The notes: generated from the sequence alone by a model not told the origin. Positions 48,371-58,418 are shown, counted from the first letter of the stretch. The stretch is 64,000 bases of DNA from Chloroflexota bacterium (GCA_028875245.1 JAPPEU010000057.1:1-64000), one strand, 5' to 3'. Made by a program: numbers and translations.

Positions 48371-49834
48371 ATGCCCAAACGTCCCCACATCATCATCTTC
48401 AACCCCGACCAATGGCGCGGCGATGTCATGGGCCACCTGGGTAATCCGGCCGCTGTCACGCCGTCTCTCGATCAGATCATTGAGAACGACGCCGTCTCCT
48501 TTCGTTACGCCTTCTGCCAGAATCCCGTCTGCACGCCGAGCCGCTGTTCCTTCATGACCGGCTGGTATCCGCACGTCCGCGGCCACCGCACCATGTTCCA
48601 CATGCTGCAACCCGACGAGCCTGTCCTGCTCAAGATCCTCAAAGACAACGGCTACTTCGTCTGGTGGGGCGGCAAAAACGACCTCGTGCCGCGGCAGAAT
48701 GGATTCGCCGAATACTGCGATGTCAAATACGAAGCGCCGCGCGAATTGCGGCCGAACCTGCATCGCGCTGACGATTGGCGTGGCGACCCCGCCGGCGACA
48801 ACTATTATTCCTTCTACGCTGGCCATCTTGACACCGCTCCCGGCGAAGTCTATTACGATAACGATTGGGCGATGGTCAATGGCGCGGTCGATCTGATTCG
48901 CAACGCGCCGGACGATCAACCGCTCTGCATTTACCTGCCGCTGGGCTATCCGCATCCGCCCTACGGCGTGGAAGATCCCTGGTACAGCTGCATCGACCGG
49001 GCCGCGATTCCCGAACGCATTCCCGCGCCGGATTGGGAGAAGAAGCCCAAGCTCGTCGCTGGCATCTACGAGCGGCAGCGCTTGCAGGGCTGGAGCGAGG
49101 AGCGTTTCACCGAATTGCGCGCGACGTATTATGGCATGTGCGCCCGCGTCGACGCGCAGTTCGGCAAGTTGGTCGCCGCCTTGAAGGAGCAAGGCATCTA
49201 CGACGAGAGCGCGATCTTCTTCTTCTCCGACCATGGCGATTTCACTGGCGATTACGGACTGGTGGAGAAGACGCAGAATACCTTCGAAGACTGCCTGACC
49301 CGTGTGCCACTTATTGTCAAGCCGCCGGCGCAAACGCCGATCCAGCCGGGCATCCGCGAGCAAATGGTGGAGTTGATTGACTTCACGGCGACCGCCTACG
49401 AATGGGCGGGCATCAAGCCGGGATACGATCACTTTGGGCGCTCGCTTTCGGGGCTGATCGCTGGCGCGGAGTGTGAAGGCCGGGATGCCGTCTTCTGCGA
49501 GGGCGGCCGGCGCCATGGCGAAGAACAGGCGATGGAGAAAGACAGTCCGTCCTTCTATGATCCGAGCGGGCTCTACTGGCCGCGCGTTCAACTGCAAGGG
49601 AGCGAAGCCGGCGAGCACAGCAAAGCGGCGATGTGCCGGACGCGTGATTTCAAGTATGTCCGCCGGCTGTATGAGAGCGATGAGTTATACGATCTCCGGC
49701 GCGACCCCGGCGAGGAACAGAATCGAATCGATGACCCGGCCTACGCGGCGGTTCTGGCCGAGCTGCGCGAGCGGATGTTGACCTGGTATCAAGAGACCTG
49801 CGATGTCGTGCCTTACAAGACGGATGTGCGCTAG
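48371..49834 (+). CDS. Sulfatase (alkaline phosphatase superfamily)
   Basis: FNPDQWRGDVMGHLGN; NPVCTPSRCSFMTG (canonical CxPSR); FFSDHGDFTGDYGL. Confidence 0.93.
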   Translation: MPKRPHIIIFNPDQWRGDVMGHLGNPAAVTPSLDQIIENDAVSFRYAFCQNPVCTPSRCSFMTGWYPHVRGHRTMFHMLQPDEPVLLKILKDNGYFVWWGGKNDLVPRQNGFAEYCDVKYEAPRELRPNLHRADDWRGDPAGDNYYSFYAGHLDTAPGEVYYDNDWAMVNGAVDLIRNAPDDQPLCIYLPLGYPHPPYGVEDPWYSCIDRAAIPERIPAPDWEKKPKLVAGIYERQRLQGWSEERFTELRATYYGMCARVDAQFGKLVAALKEQGIYDESAIFFFSDHGDFTGDYGLVEKTQNTFEDCLTRVPLIVKPPAQTPIQPGIREQMVELIDFTATAYEWAGIKPGYDHFGRSLSGLIAGAECEGRDAVFCEGGRRHGEEQAMEKDSPSFYDPSGLYWPRVQLQGSEAGEHSKAAMCRTRDFKYVRRLYESDELYDLRRDPGEEQNRIDDPAYAAVLAELRERMLTWYQETCDVVPYKTDVR

Positions 49835-49903
49835 GCGTTTCTCTATGCTCTCAGTAAAACCAAGTTCGTCATGTGAAAACTGACAAGCAATCTATAGACA
49901 AAG

Positions 49904-49928
49904 TGGGCGAGCCACCGTCTCGCCCCTA
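49904..49928. repeat. Family A REP-like hairpin
   Basis: gtgggcgagccaccgtctcgcccctac. Confidence 0.75.
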
Positions 49929-50019
49929 CAACCTTTCGATTGTTATGGCAATTTCCGTTTGTTCTGCGATCATTCTCATTACTTTCTTGGAACTACTTCT
50001 GCGCCTCGGTGGTGAAAGC

Positions 50020-51684
50020 CTAGCCACAGCCGGCGGTAACTTTGTACTGAATCCGCAGGCGCTGGTTGGCCGGCAGGCCGCTGAAACGGCATTCGTCGCC
50101 GTTGCTCCAAACGATGCGCAAATCGGCGCTTGAAGCGGCGCCCAAGCCAAAGTGCAATTCGAGTTGATTGTTGCCGCCCAGTCCAGCGCCGATGCGGACG
50201 GCCTGCATCTGCGTGTCACCGTCCGGGGTGCTCAGGTAGACCTGTGTGCCAACGGCGTCGCGATTCACTAGGGAAGCGCCTGCCGGATAATAGCGCGAGG
50301 GGTTCAAGGATGGGTCGTCGCCGCGCAGGTCCAGGGACAGCCAGCGATTGCCGCCGCTCTGATTCTGATAGAGGCGGTAGCCGCTGTTCCAATTGCCCGT
50401 CACCAGATCGAGATCGCCATCGCGGTCGTAATCGGCATAAGCGACGCCCAAGGTCGGCAACGCTTCGTCGATGCCGCTGCGCGCGCTGACATCGTTGAAG
50501 CCGGCGCGTCCGTTGTTGTGGAAGAGGGCGTCGGCGCGCGGATTCATAAAAGTGGTCTCCAGCTCGGGGAAGGACTGGAAGTATTCAGTTGAGGCGACAT
50601 AGAGGTCTTGCCAGCCGTCATTGTCGAAATCGAAGAAGGCGGCCCCCCAGCCGACGCCGGCGTCGGGCCCCAGATTGATGGCGACGCCGGCCGAATGAGC
50701 GCGGCTGCGGAAGGCGCCGCCGTCGTTCCGCAGCAGATACATCGTGTAGACCATATCGGTGATGTAAAGATCGAGATCGCCATCGTTGTCATAATCGCCG
50801 GCGTCAAAGCCCATGCCGTTGATCAGCAGGTCGGCATTGCTTTCGCTTGACGCATTCGTCCAGCACCAATGCCCGCAGCCGGCGCCGTCGTTCCGCCAGA
50901 GCACATTGCCGATTGCGTTCTGCAGCTTGTCGTTGACGACGTAGATATCCTGGTCGCCATCGCCGTCATAATCGAGAAAGGCGGGCGCGAAACCGGCGCC
51001 CAGCGTGAAGGCGTAGTCGAGCGTCAGCGTGACATCGGTGAAGCTGCCATCGCCGTTGTTGTGATAGAGCCGGTCCCCCTGCGCGCCGAAATCGACCGGG
51101 TCGCATTCGGGGTAGCAGGACCAGTTGGTCAGGTAGAGGTCAAGCCGGCCGTCGTTGTCATAATCGCCCCAGGCGGCCGATGTTCCCTTGCCGATATCGC
51201 CGACGCCGGCCAGGGTGGTGACATCGCTGAAGCCCGCGCCGCCGTCGTTGTGGAACAGGCGGTTCGCGCCGTCGTTGACGATGTAGAGATCGAGCCAGCC
51301 GTCGTTGTCGTAGTCGGCCCAGGTGGCGCCGCCGCTCGGCACATCCGGCAGGCTGAGCGGCCCCGAGTGCGGCGAGACCGCAAAGGTCCCATCGCCTTCA
51401 TTTCGGTAGAGCAAGTTGGGGGCCAGATTGCCAGTTACGAAGAGATCAAGCCAGCCATCGCGATCATAATCGCCCCAGGCCTGCCCGATGGCGAGGTAGC
51501 CCTGCATCGCCTCCTCGTCGTCCCAAATGGCGCGGTGGGTCGCGCTGATGCCGGCTTCGGCGCTGACATCACGGAAGATGGGCTGGTCGGCCTGGGCGAC
51601 TGCGACCGTGACAGACGGCAAAGTGATAACCAACCCAATTATCGCAAAGAGCATCAGTCCCAAGCACCGCGCCCAAGAAATCAT
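50020..51684 (-). CDS. FG-GAP/VCBS repeat secreted protein (CRTAC1/ASPIC-UnbV type)
   Basis: Multiple DYDRDGWLDLFVT/DYDNDGWLDLYIV repeats, C-terminal NRWLSLDLRGD...; start placed at ATG 51684 giving a signal peptide (ORF extends to 51753). Confidence 0.9.
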   Translation of the reverse strand: MISWARCLGLMLFAIIGLVITLPSVTVAVAQADQPIFRDVSAEAGISATHRAIWDDEEAMQGYLAIGQAWGDYDRDGWLDLFVTGNLAPNLLYRNEGDGTFAVSPHSGPLSLPDVPSGGATWADYDNDGWLDLYIVNDGANRLFHNDGGAGFSDVTTLAGVGDIGKGTSAAWGDYDNDGRLDLYLTNWSCYPECDPVDFGAQGDRLYHNNGDGSFTDVTLTLDYAFTLGAGFAPAFLDYDGDGDQDIYVVNDKLQNAIGNVLWRNDGAGCGHWCWTNASSESNADLLINGMGFDAGDYDNDGDLDLYITDMVYTMYLLRNDGGAFRSRAHSAGVAINLGPDAGVGWGAAFFDFDNDGWQDLYVASTEYFQSFPELETTFMNPRADALFHNNGRAGFNDVSARSGIDEALPTLGVAYADYDRDGDLDLVTGNWNSGYRLYQNQSGGNRWLSLDLRGDDPSLNPSRYYPAGASLVNRDAVGTQVYLSTPDGDTQMQAVRIGAGLGGNNQLELHFGLGAASSADLRIVWSNGDECRFSGLPANQRLRIQYKVTAGCG

Positions 51685-51828
51685 CTGCAGGGGCGACTTG
51701 CTGAGCCGCCCGCGATGAGGCCTTTTCAACTGTCCTCCCTGATCAAGAGTCAAGGTCCTTTCCTGAGCATTGTTGTTCTGTTTCGCCGATAGGACGAGTC
51801 ACCGCCTCGCCCCTACAAGTCGCGTCTG

Positions 51829-53436
51829 TCATCTTGCCGTCGTCCGCGCATAGGGCGGCCAATCCAGCGGCACGCCCAGATCATCTTTCAGCAGGCACTG
51901 GAAATCGCGCAGGTGGCTCTTGCTGTTGCGGACCTGGCGCGGGCTCAGGGCCTTGTCCAGGCAATAGGCGGCCAAGGCGCCGGCCGATTCGCCGATATTC
52001 CACTCCACCGGATGCAGGCGATAGCAGCCGTTGGTGATATGGGTGACGCCGAGGTTCTTGCAGGCGGGCAGCAGGTTCTCGACGCGCTGGGGGATCAGCG
52101 AACCGAGCGGGATCTGAAATGGATAGCAACTGATGTCGATGTAATTGCGCAAGCCGGTGCTGGGATGCAGGTCGATGCGATAACTGCCGATGCCAACGCT
52201 GTCATCGAATTGCTCGGCCGAGTCGAAGCCTTCGCGCTGCTCTACGCCGACGTGTTCCTCAAGCACGGTAAACTCGGCCAGGATGCGGCGCGCTTCCCGG
52301 ACATAGACGTATTTCGCCATGCCATCGCTCGTGCCGACGACATCGGGGCGCAGCCGCAAGCCAGGATAGCCACAGCCGCCGTCTGAGCGCGGCGCCTCGG
52401 TTTGCATCCAATAAAGGAAGGCGAAGCTCAGCTGCTTGCATTCGCGCAGGGCCGCCTGCTTGACGTCTTCTGAAACGCCGAGCAGGGGCTTCAGCCAATA
52501 ATCGATCATCGGCCAATTGACCAAGGTGATATCGCTGGGGAAGGCGCCCTCAGGATAATGGCCCTTATAGAGGATGCGGCGGAAATGCCAGAGGTCGCCC
52601 GGCCCGCCGGTGTAGCGATGGCGGAAATCGGCGTGGAAGATCTGGCGATGGACCGGCTCCAGCGTTTGCGGGCTGGAATAAACCCAGCTCAATTGCTTGT
52701 CGGGCCAGAAATCGGCTTTGTACTCGCGCCAGAAGTCATAATCTTCCGGTTTGTCGATTCTGTGGTCTTCGCCTTCAAGATGGTCAACCGCGAAGCACCA
52801 GGAGATCGACTGCTGATCGAGCGGCAGCGGATCGCCTTCGACGGCGTGCAGCTCGCCGGTCTGCGCCTGGCTCTCGGCGCCGATGATGGATTCGACATCC
52901 GCCAGCTCCAGCAGGTCGCCCAGCTCGGTGGCGTCGAGAATGTAGGGCGCGGATATCACAACCTGGTCGCCGCTGCGCGTATCTTCCAGGGTGATGGCCA
53001 GGACGCGGTCGCCATCCGTCTCAGCCGCGACGGGAACATGATAGAGCAGGACATCAAGCTGCCTGCTGGAGCGGTAGCGCGCGAGCATCGCTTCAATGAC
53101 GGCCAGGCTGATGCGCGGCTCGTGGCAGAGGCGGCTGACGTTGCCCTGGCCCGGGTTCCAATTCATAGTGTTGCGCGCTTTTTCCGTCAGCGGATAGTTG
53201 CGGCGGTAATAATCGCGCACACCATCGGAAAAGCGCATATAAGTCGCGGTCGCGCCGCATTGATCGACCCAGGGATTCTCGTCAGGAGGGACGGCCTGGG
53301 CGGTCAGCTGGCCGCCGATCCAGTCGGTTTCCTCGCTCATAATGACGGACTTGCCCATGCGCAAAGCGGCGAGCGCCGCCCCAATCGCGCCCGTGCCGCC
53401 GCCGACGATGAGAATGTCGCAGGTTCGTTCTTTCAT
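51829..53436 (-). CDS. FAD-dependent oxidoreductase
   Basis: CDILIVGGGTGAIGAALAALRMGKSVIMSEETDWIGGQLT; YILDATELGDLLELA; LLPACKNLGVTHITNGCYRLHPVEWNIGESAGALAAY. Confidence 0.9.
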   Translation of the reverse strand: MKERTCDILIVGGGTGAIGAALAALRMGKSVIMSEETDWIGGQLTAQAVPPDENPWVDQCGATATYMRFSDGVRDYYRRNYPLTEKARNTMNWNPGQGNVSRLCHEPRISLAVIEAMLARYRSSRQLDVLLYHVPVAAETDGDRVLAITLEDTRSGDQVVISAPYILDATELGDLLELADVESIIGAESQAQTGELHAVEGDPLPLDQQSISWCFAVDHLEGEDHRIDKPEDYDFWREYKADFWPDKQLSWVYSSPQTLEPVHRQIFHADFRHRYTGGPGDLWHFRRILYKGHYPEGAFPSDITLVNWPMIDYWLKPLLGVSEDVKQAALRECKQLSFAFLYWMQTEAPRSDGGCGYPGLRLRPDVVGTSDGMAKYVYVREARRILAEFTVLEEHVGVEQREGFDSAEQFDDSVGIGSYRIDLHPSTGLRNYIDISCYPFQIPLGSLIPQRVENLLPACKNLGVTHITNGCYRLHPVEWNIGESAGALAAYCLDKALSPRQVRNSKSHLRDFQCLLKDDLGVPLDWPPYARTTAR

Positions 53437-53533
53437 GTGCTGTTTCTCACTTGCGGTCTACATTTGACAGGTCAAGCCAGAGTCTAATATAATCAGCGGA
53501 CGAAAGGCAAGTTTTCCGCCGGAGGCTTGGCGC

Positions 53534-53878
53534 ATGGACCAATTGTTCATTTCTGCAGGCTTGGAGCAACTCTTGCAGTTTGCTATTTTGCTGTTCGTTG
53601 TGGTTGGTTTCTTCCGCCAATTCGCCACGCAAAGGGACATCAAAAAACTGGACGACAGATTGGTCAAACTCGAAACTGGTCAAACCGAATTGAAAGCCGG
53701 GCAGACCGCGCTCGAAGGCCGATTTGAAATCCTCGACTCCAATGTACGCGAAAATGGCAAAAAAACCGACGCCTCGCTGGATCTGCACAATGCTGTCCGA
53801 ACGGACATACAGGTCCTGCAAGCATCGGTCAACCGCCTGGACAGCTATTTCGAAACTCCCAAGCTGAAGTCATCCTGA
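53534..53878 (+). CDS. Small membrane-anchored coiled-coil hypothetical protein
   Basis: N-terminal hydrophobic helix LLQFAILLFVVVGFF then heptad-like KLDDRLVKLETGQTELKAGQTALEGRFEIL. Confidence 0.6.
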   Translation: MDQLFISAGLEQLLQFAILLFVVVGFFRQFATQRDIKKLDDRLVKLETGQTELKAGQTALEGRFEILDSNVRENGKKTDASLDLHNAVRTDIQVLQASVNRLDSYFETPKLKSS

Positions 53879-53917
53879 TTTCAGCGCTGCGTTCTTTCAT
53901 TTGATTATTTTGCACAG

Positions 53918-54814
53918 TTACATGCCGGGCTTGCTCGGTTCGCCAGCGGCGATGACGTGCCCCACCCCCTGCTTGGGCGCGTGATGATAGCCATTTTCGA
54001 CGCACCACTCGGCGATCGGGTTGTAGCCACCGGTGAAATCAAAATTCGGATTGTCATCAACCGGTTCGCCGACCAGATAGCGTTCCATCGGCGATAATTT
54101 CTCCACCATTTCCGGCGCCTGCTGGCGATAATCGGTGGGCGTGATCCAATCGTAGGAATAGCCGATCATGACGGCCTTGCGAATGCGATCGCTCAGATTG
54201 GCGGCGCCGGCGTGCCAGGTGCGGTTCTCGAAGAAGACGGCGTCGCCCGGGTTCAGGCTGGGCTCAACCTTGCTCGCGGGATCAACCTGGCCTTCGGGAA
54301 TCTCGATGGGCGCCTTAAGCTGGTTGCTGCCCGCCGCCATCATGGTGACGCCGGTGTTGGGTTCGCTCAGGTCGGTCAAATAATAGGCGACTTTGAGCGA
54401 GTGCCTGGGAATATGTTGATCACCCAGGTCGCGCATGGACATGTAATGATCGCGGTGCCAGCCCGGGATGCGTCCGGTATCGGGCGAGCCGGGTGGATCA
54501 GGCGCGCGATAAATCAGGTGGCTGGTCAAGAGCGACAAATGCGGGCTGAGCAGCTGCGCCACGATAGCGAAGACCTTGGGGTTGGTGATCAGCGGCAGGA
54601 AGGCGTCGTCCATCGATACGCAGTTGCGGAAACCATCATACAAGCCACCAGGGCGGCGCTGGCGATTGATCTCGCGGTCGGAGGCGATCAACCGGTCGCC
54701 GGCTTCGATCAGGGCGGCGACGGTCTCGCCGTCGATCGCCTCGCGCATGATCAGATAACCTTCTTCATCAAATTGCCGCTTTTGTTCGGCTGTGATGCTT
54801 ACAAAATCCATCAT
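53918..54814 (-). CDS. Phytanoyl-CoA dioxygenase (PhyH) family protein
   Basis: GWHRDHYMSMRDLG...NRTWHAGAANLSDRIRKAVMIGYSYDW. Confidence 0.88.
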   Translation of the reverse strand: MMDFVSITAEQKRQFDEEGYLIMREAIDGETVAALIEAGDRLIASDREINRQRRPGGLYDGFRNCVSMDDAFLPLITNPKVFAIVAQLLSPHLSLLTSHLIYRAPDPPGSPDTGRIPGWHRDHYMSMRDLGDQHIPRHSLKVAYYLTDLSEPNTGVTMMAAGSNQLKAPIEIPEGQVDPASKVEPSLNPGDAVFFENRTWHAGAANLSDRIRKAVMIGYSYDWITPTDYRQQAPEMVEKLSPMERYLVGEPVDDNPNFDFTGGYNPIAEWCVENGYHHAPKQGVGHVIAAGEPSKPGM

Positions 54815-56605
54815 TTATTCCTCCGCTATTGCATAAAGCGCGGTCTGTTCCGCATCCGTTCGTTTCCCCACTTCAGAATAGATTCTATCCAAAAGTTGAC
54901 CGCGCGACCCGCTGAAACTCGCCAACGCCGGCGTATTCGCCCACGATGTCCAGTTGCTGCGGTCGCCGGCCGAGACAGGCTGGTTGAGATTGGCTTGGTA
55001 GCCATCTCCCAGGAAGCCGCGCAAAGCGAAGAACTGCAAAGCCTCATAGTGGTCATCGCCGGGCGCCGCGTCCTCATAGTAGGTCAGCACCGCGCCGGCC
55101 GCAAGAAGACGGCGCTGCATCTCGATGACATTGGCCTCGCGCACCGATGTGCCGTCATCAAGGCTGACGTTGATGGCGATGCCGGCCGCCTCGCCCAGCG
55201 CCATCCAGCAGGGTTCCATGCGCAGCGTGCTGAAGCCGATGTGCGTGCCCGATGCCGGCGCCGGTATCAACAGGTTCTCGACGTCCAGCGGCACGATGAC
55301 GCCGTAGGGGACGCAGTAGGGAGTGGTGGGGTAGGTGAAGATGCCGTCCGTATGCGGGCGCCCTTCTTCACGTTTCAAGCAGGCGTGTGAATCCAGGGCG
55401 TAGTGGCTGGCGGTGATGCTGGTTATGTGCGCGCGCGCCCCCCGTTTGGAGAGGGCGTCGTGGGCGGTGAAGAGATACTCGCCGCGGATGCGCCGCCCCT
55501 CGCGCACGTAGATCTGACGCGGGAAGTTGTCGTTGTCGCTGAATTCGTCGCGCGCCAGCCCCCAGCGATTGCAGCGCTCGCGAAAATCAGCCGGCAGCTC
55601 GGGATCGTTCTGCGCGAAGTAAAACAGGCCCAGGATGTAATCGCGCAGGCGCTGGGCGAAGCGATCGCGCCAATCCCAACTGGCAGTGGGGTAGGGCCAA
55701 TTCTCTTCCGGCAGATCGGTCGAGATGAAGGCGGCGTGCTGATTGTTGCCGTCGACTTTGTCATTGGGCAGGCGCGCCATATTGGTGATGGCGCCGATGC
55801 CATCGAACTCCAGCGGCTTTGGCGGGCCGGCAAAGCGATTCAGGCGCACATCATCAATCAGCGAGACGAACTCCTCGCGATGGTAGGTCGGCGGCTTCTG
55901 GATCCGCCTCAAGTTCGCCGGGTTGTCGGTAAGCGCCAGGCGGTAATTGTAAGACTGCACGGCGTTGTCGCCTTGCCCGGTGGAGTGGTATTCGTCGACC
56001 GGCGCGTCCCAGCGCTGGTAAAATTTGCCGGCGCATGGCTCGCCGTATTCGTTCGCCCCTTCGCGGCCCAGCATGTATGGCGCGCCCGCCGCCGCCGCCA
56101 GGTCGCCTTCGTAAGTGGCGTCGACGAAGACCTTCGCCCGATAGATTTCTTCGGCGCCGCTTTCGCGGTTGATGATTTTGATCGCGCTTAAGGCAGCGCC
56201 GTCTTTGATCGCGTTGCTCGGCTCGTGGTTGAATTGCCGCATCGTGCGGACTTCGAGCAAGTCGCCTTGTTCGGCGATCATTTGATGCAGGATCATCTCG
56301 GCGACATGGGGCTCGAAGCGGTAGCCGTCGCTGCAATCGATCACTTGCTGCGAATCCGCGCCATATTTGTCGCTGTAATGCTGCTTGACGCGCCCGATAA
56401 ATTCCAGAAAGAGACCGCCGGTGGCGCCGCGGGTGTGGATGTCGGTGGCGCCGAGTCCATTGGCGGGCAAACCGCCGATATACGCGCTCCGCTCGAGGAT
56501 GACCGCCCGCCGCCCCGCTTTGGCGACGCTGATGCCGGTCATGATGCCGGCCGGCGTGCCGCCGACGATGACGGCTTCAAATTCGAATGATGGGGGAGGC
56601 GTCAT
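54815..56605 (-). CDS. FAD-dependent oxidoreductase
   Basis: FEAVIVGGTPAGIMTGISVAKAGRRAVILERSAYIGGLPANGLGATDI; VFVDATYEGDLAAAAGAPY; IGFSTLRMEPCWMALGEAAGIA. Confidence 0.92.
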   Translation of the reverse strand: MTPPPSFEFEAVIVGGTPAGIMTGISVAKAGRRAVILERSAYIGGLPANGLGATDIHTRGATGGLFLEFIGRVKQHYSDKYGADSQQVIDCSDGYRFEPHVAEMILHQMIAEQGDLLEVRTMRQFNHEPSNAIKDGAALSAIKIINRESGAEEIYRAKVFVDATYEGDLAAAAGAPYMLGREGANEYGEPCAGKFYQRWDAPVDEYHSTGQGDNAVQSYNYRLALTDNPANLRRIQKPPTYHREEFVSLIDDVRLNRFAGPPKPLEFDGIGAITNMARLPNDKVDGNNQHAAFISTDLPEENWPYPTASWDWRDRFAQRLRDYILGLFYFAQNDPELPADFRERCNRWGLARDEFSDNDNFPRQIYVREGRRIRGEYLFTAHDALSKRGARAHITSITASHYALDSHACLKREEGRPHTDGIFTYPTTPYCVPYGVIVPLDVENLLIPAPASGTHIGFSTLRMEPCWMALGEAAGIAINVSLDDGTSVREANVIEMQRRLLAAGAVLTYYEDAAPGDDHYEALQFFALRGFLGDGYQANLNQPVSAGDRSNWTSWANTPALASFSGSRGQLLDRIYSEVGKRTDAEQTALYAIAEE

Positions 56606-56629
56606 GCAATAGACCTTCCGTTTGATTGT

Positions 56630-56740
56630 ACGACGGGCGACCCAATGGATCGCCCCTACATTTACCAGAATGGCGGGCGACCCAATGGCTCGCCCCTACG
56701 GATTCGCGATTGGAGGGCGCGTCACCGCCTCGCCCCTAGA
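56630..56740. repeat. Tandem family A REP-like hairpins (three units)
   Basis: acgacgggcgacccaatggatcgcccctac, tggcgggcgacccaatggctcgcccctac, ggagggcgcgtcaccgcctcgccccta. Confidence 0.75.
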
Positions 56741-56766
56741 GATTTGCGTTTTGCGGGCTTGGCCAT

Positions 56767-57105
56767 TTATTCCTTCAATGCCAGCGAAACCAGCACTGTA
56801 ATTGATGTCCCGTCCTTTAGGGAGCCGCGCAGCCGCAGCCAGCCGCCGAAGTGCGTCACCCGGCCGAATGTGACCGCATCCACCGTCGTCGGCAGGTCAA
56901 AAACTGTACCCTCGTCGGCCCAATGGATGCCGTCCGCGGAGATCTGAACGCGGGCGATGCCGCTGAAATCCGGCGAGACATCCAGCGCGCGCACGAAGAA
57001 GATCGCCTCGCTGGCCCAAGCCGACTCGTAGGGCTCGCTCGCGAACTCACCCTGCCAGATGACATTCCGTTCAACAGTCGCGGTATAGCTTCGTCTGAGC
57101 GCCAT
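56767..57105 (-). CDS. Hypothetical protein
   Basis: 112-aa beta-rich ORF directly downstream of the 57108-57962 gene on the same strand. Confidence 0.6.
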   Translation of the reverse strand: MALRRSYTATVERNVIWQGEFASEPYESAWASEAIFFVRALDVSPDFSGIARVQISADGIHWADEGTVFDLPTTVDAVTFGRVTHFGGWLRLRGSLKDGTSITVLVSLALKE

Positions 57106-57107
57106 GA

Positions 57108-57962
57108 TTAAAACTCCCCGCTGAGCAGCACAGAATCGAGATAGAGGAAGGCGCGCTTGTCACGATTGGTCTGCACCCAGAAGGCGGCGTTGAGCATGCA
57201 GTTCAGGTTGGGCATGGCCGGGATAGTGATGTATTTCAGCGCCGCGCCGTCGTAGACTAGGTCATTGCACTGAAAGCCGAGGAAGCGCCGTTCAGCGAGG
57301 TCAAAGTTCACACGCAGATAGTGCCAGTTCATCTTGGTGGCTATTTCGTTGTAGCAGAGCTCTTGCGCCGGCGCGTCGACAAATTCCCAGAATTCGGGTC
57401 CGAGATGCGGGGTCGAGACCGTCTCGCCTCTATCGCCGATCTTCTGGAAGGCAGGCGTCTCGCCTTTGACTTGCCAGCGATTAATCATGTCGCCGCCTTG
57501 CGCGTTGAGATAACGTAAATGCGGCATCCAGCGGATGTCTGGGTTCATGCCGTCTTGCAAGTCAAAGAGCACGCCAAAGGCGCGCACATCATTGGACGAC
57601 AGGCGCAATTCGGAAGCTTCCGGCTTGAAACAGAAATAAGCTTCCAGTTGAACGGGTCCCGGCTTGCGAAACGTCACCCGCTTGATGCTGGTTGCCAGTG
57701 ACCCTTCACGCGCTCGACTGGCAAGCTTTAGGGCATAGGTGCCTTCCATTGAACCCGCCGTGCCGGTATCCCACATCGTCAAATTGCTGATCATCGGCGG
57801 CCGATAATCGGCGGAGAGCGGTATGATCGAGTCCAGCGTATGCTCATAATTGCCGATCAATTCGGACCAGCCGTTCACGCCTTCGTCGAAGTCATCATAG
57901 AAGATGATTCGCTTCAGGGGATCGAAGCGGCTAAGGCGTGGATCGACCGAGTAGATGCTCAA
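57108..57962 (-). CDS. Hypothetical protein (possibly DUF6772-like)
   Basis: 284-aa ORF, FYDDFDEGVNGWSELIGNYEHTLDSI..., jelly-roll-like composition. Confidence 0.65.
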   Translation of the reverse strand: MSIYSVDPRLSRFDPLKRIIFYDDFDEGVNGWSELIGNYEHTLDSIIPLSADYRPPMISNLTMWDTGTAGSMEGTYALKLASRAREGSLATSIKRVTFRKPGPVQLEAYFCFKPEASELRLSSNDVRAFGVLFDLQDGMNPDIRWMPHLRYLNAQGGDMINRWQVKGETPAFQKIGDRGETVSTPHLGPEFWEFVDAPAQELCYNEIATKMNWHYLRVNFDLAERRFLGFQCNDLVYDGAALKYITIPAMPNLNCMLNAAFWVQTNRDKRAFLYLDSVLLSGEF

Positions 57963-58005
57963 GATGTTTGCCTCCTAATGATTCCTGCCCTTAGTTAGAA
58001 AATGT

Positions 58006-58281
58006 CTACGACTCCATTAGTGACGGCAGCACATACCACTCATCTTCACCGGGGGAATCATATTTCATCCAATCCGTATCGGGAGACGTCAAGATGTCGA
58101 CCAACAACTCCATTACGCCGCCCCGCCTAATGCTCGCGACTTCTACTGTATTGGCGCCGTTGATATCGTCCATTTCCTTTAATTCCGCGCGGAGCCACTC
58201 CTGATAATCACCGCGGCCGAATCGTTCCAGTTTCACCGCGTTAGCGTATTTCAGAATATTCAGGACACCTGGATTTTCCAT
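58006..58281 (-). CDS. Small hypothetical protein
   Basis: 91-aa ORF MENPGVLNILKYANAVKLERFGRGDYQEWLRAEL... Confidence 0.5.
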   Translation of the reverse strand: MENPGVLNILKYANAVKLERFGRGDYQEWLRAELKEMDDINGANTVEVASIRRGGVMELLVDILTSPDTDWMKYDSPGEDEWYVLPSLMES

Positions 58282-58418
58282 CGCAACCACCCTACTCCTG
58301 TCTGCTGCTTCTGCCGTTTTTTGACATCTCGCCCGCTACAGGGTACACTACCATCGTCTAAACAATGTGGGTAGCAATTCGTCCAAGTATAGCCAGCGTG
58401 CGGCAAACTGCAAATCAA

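Noticed and set aside
48314-49618. 434-aa minus-strand ORF antisense to the sulfatase
   Set aside because: Shadow ORF of a clear CTPSR sulfatase.
1843-56740. Family A hairpins as a CRISPR array
   Set aside because: Units are dispersed and palindromic with variable stems, no regular spacers, no cas genes.
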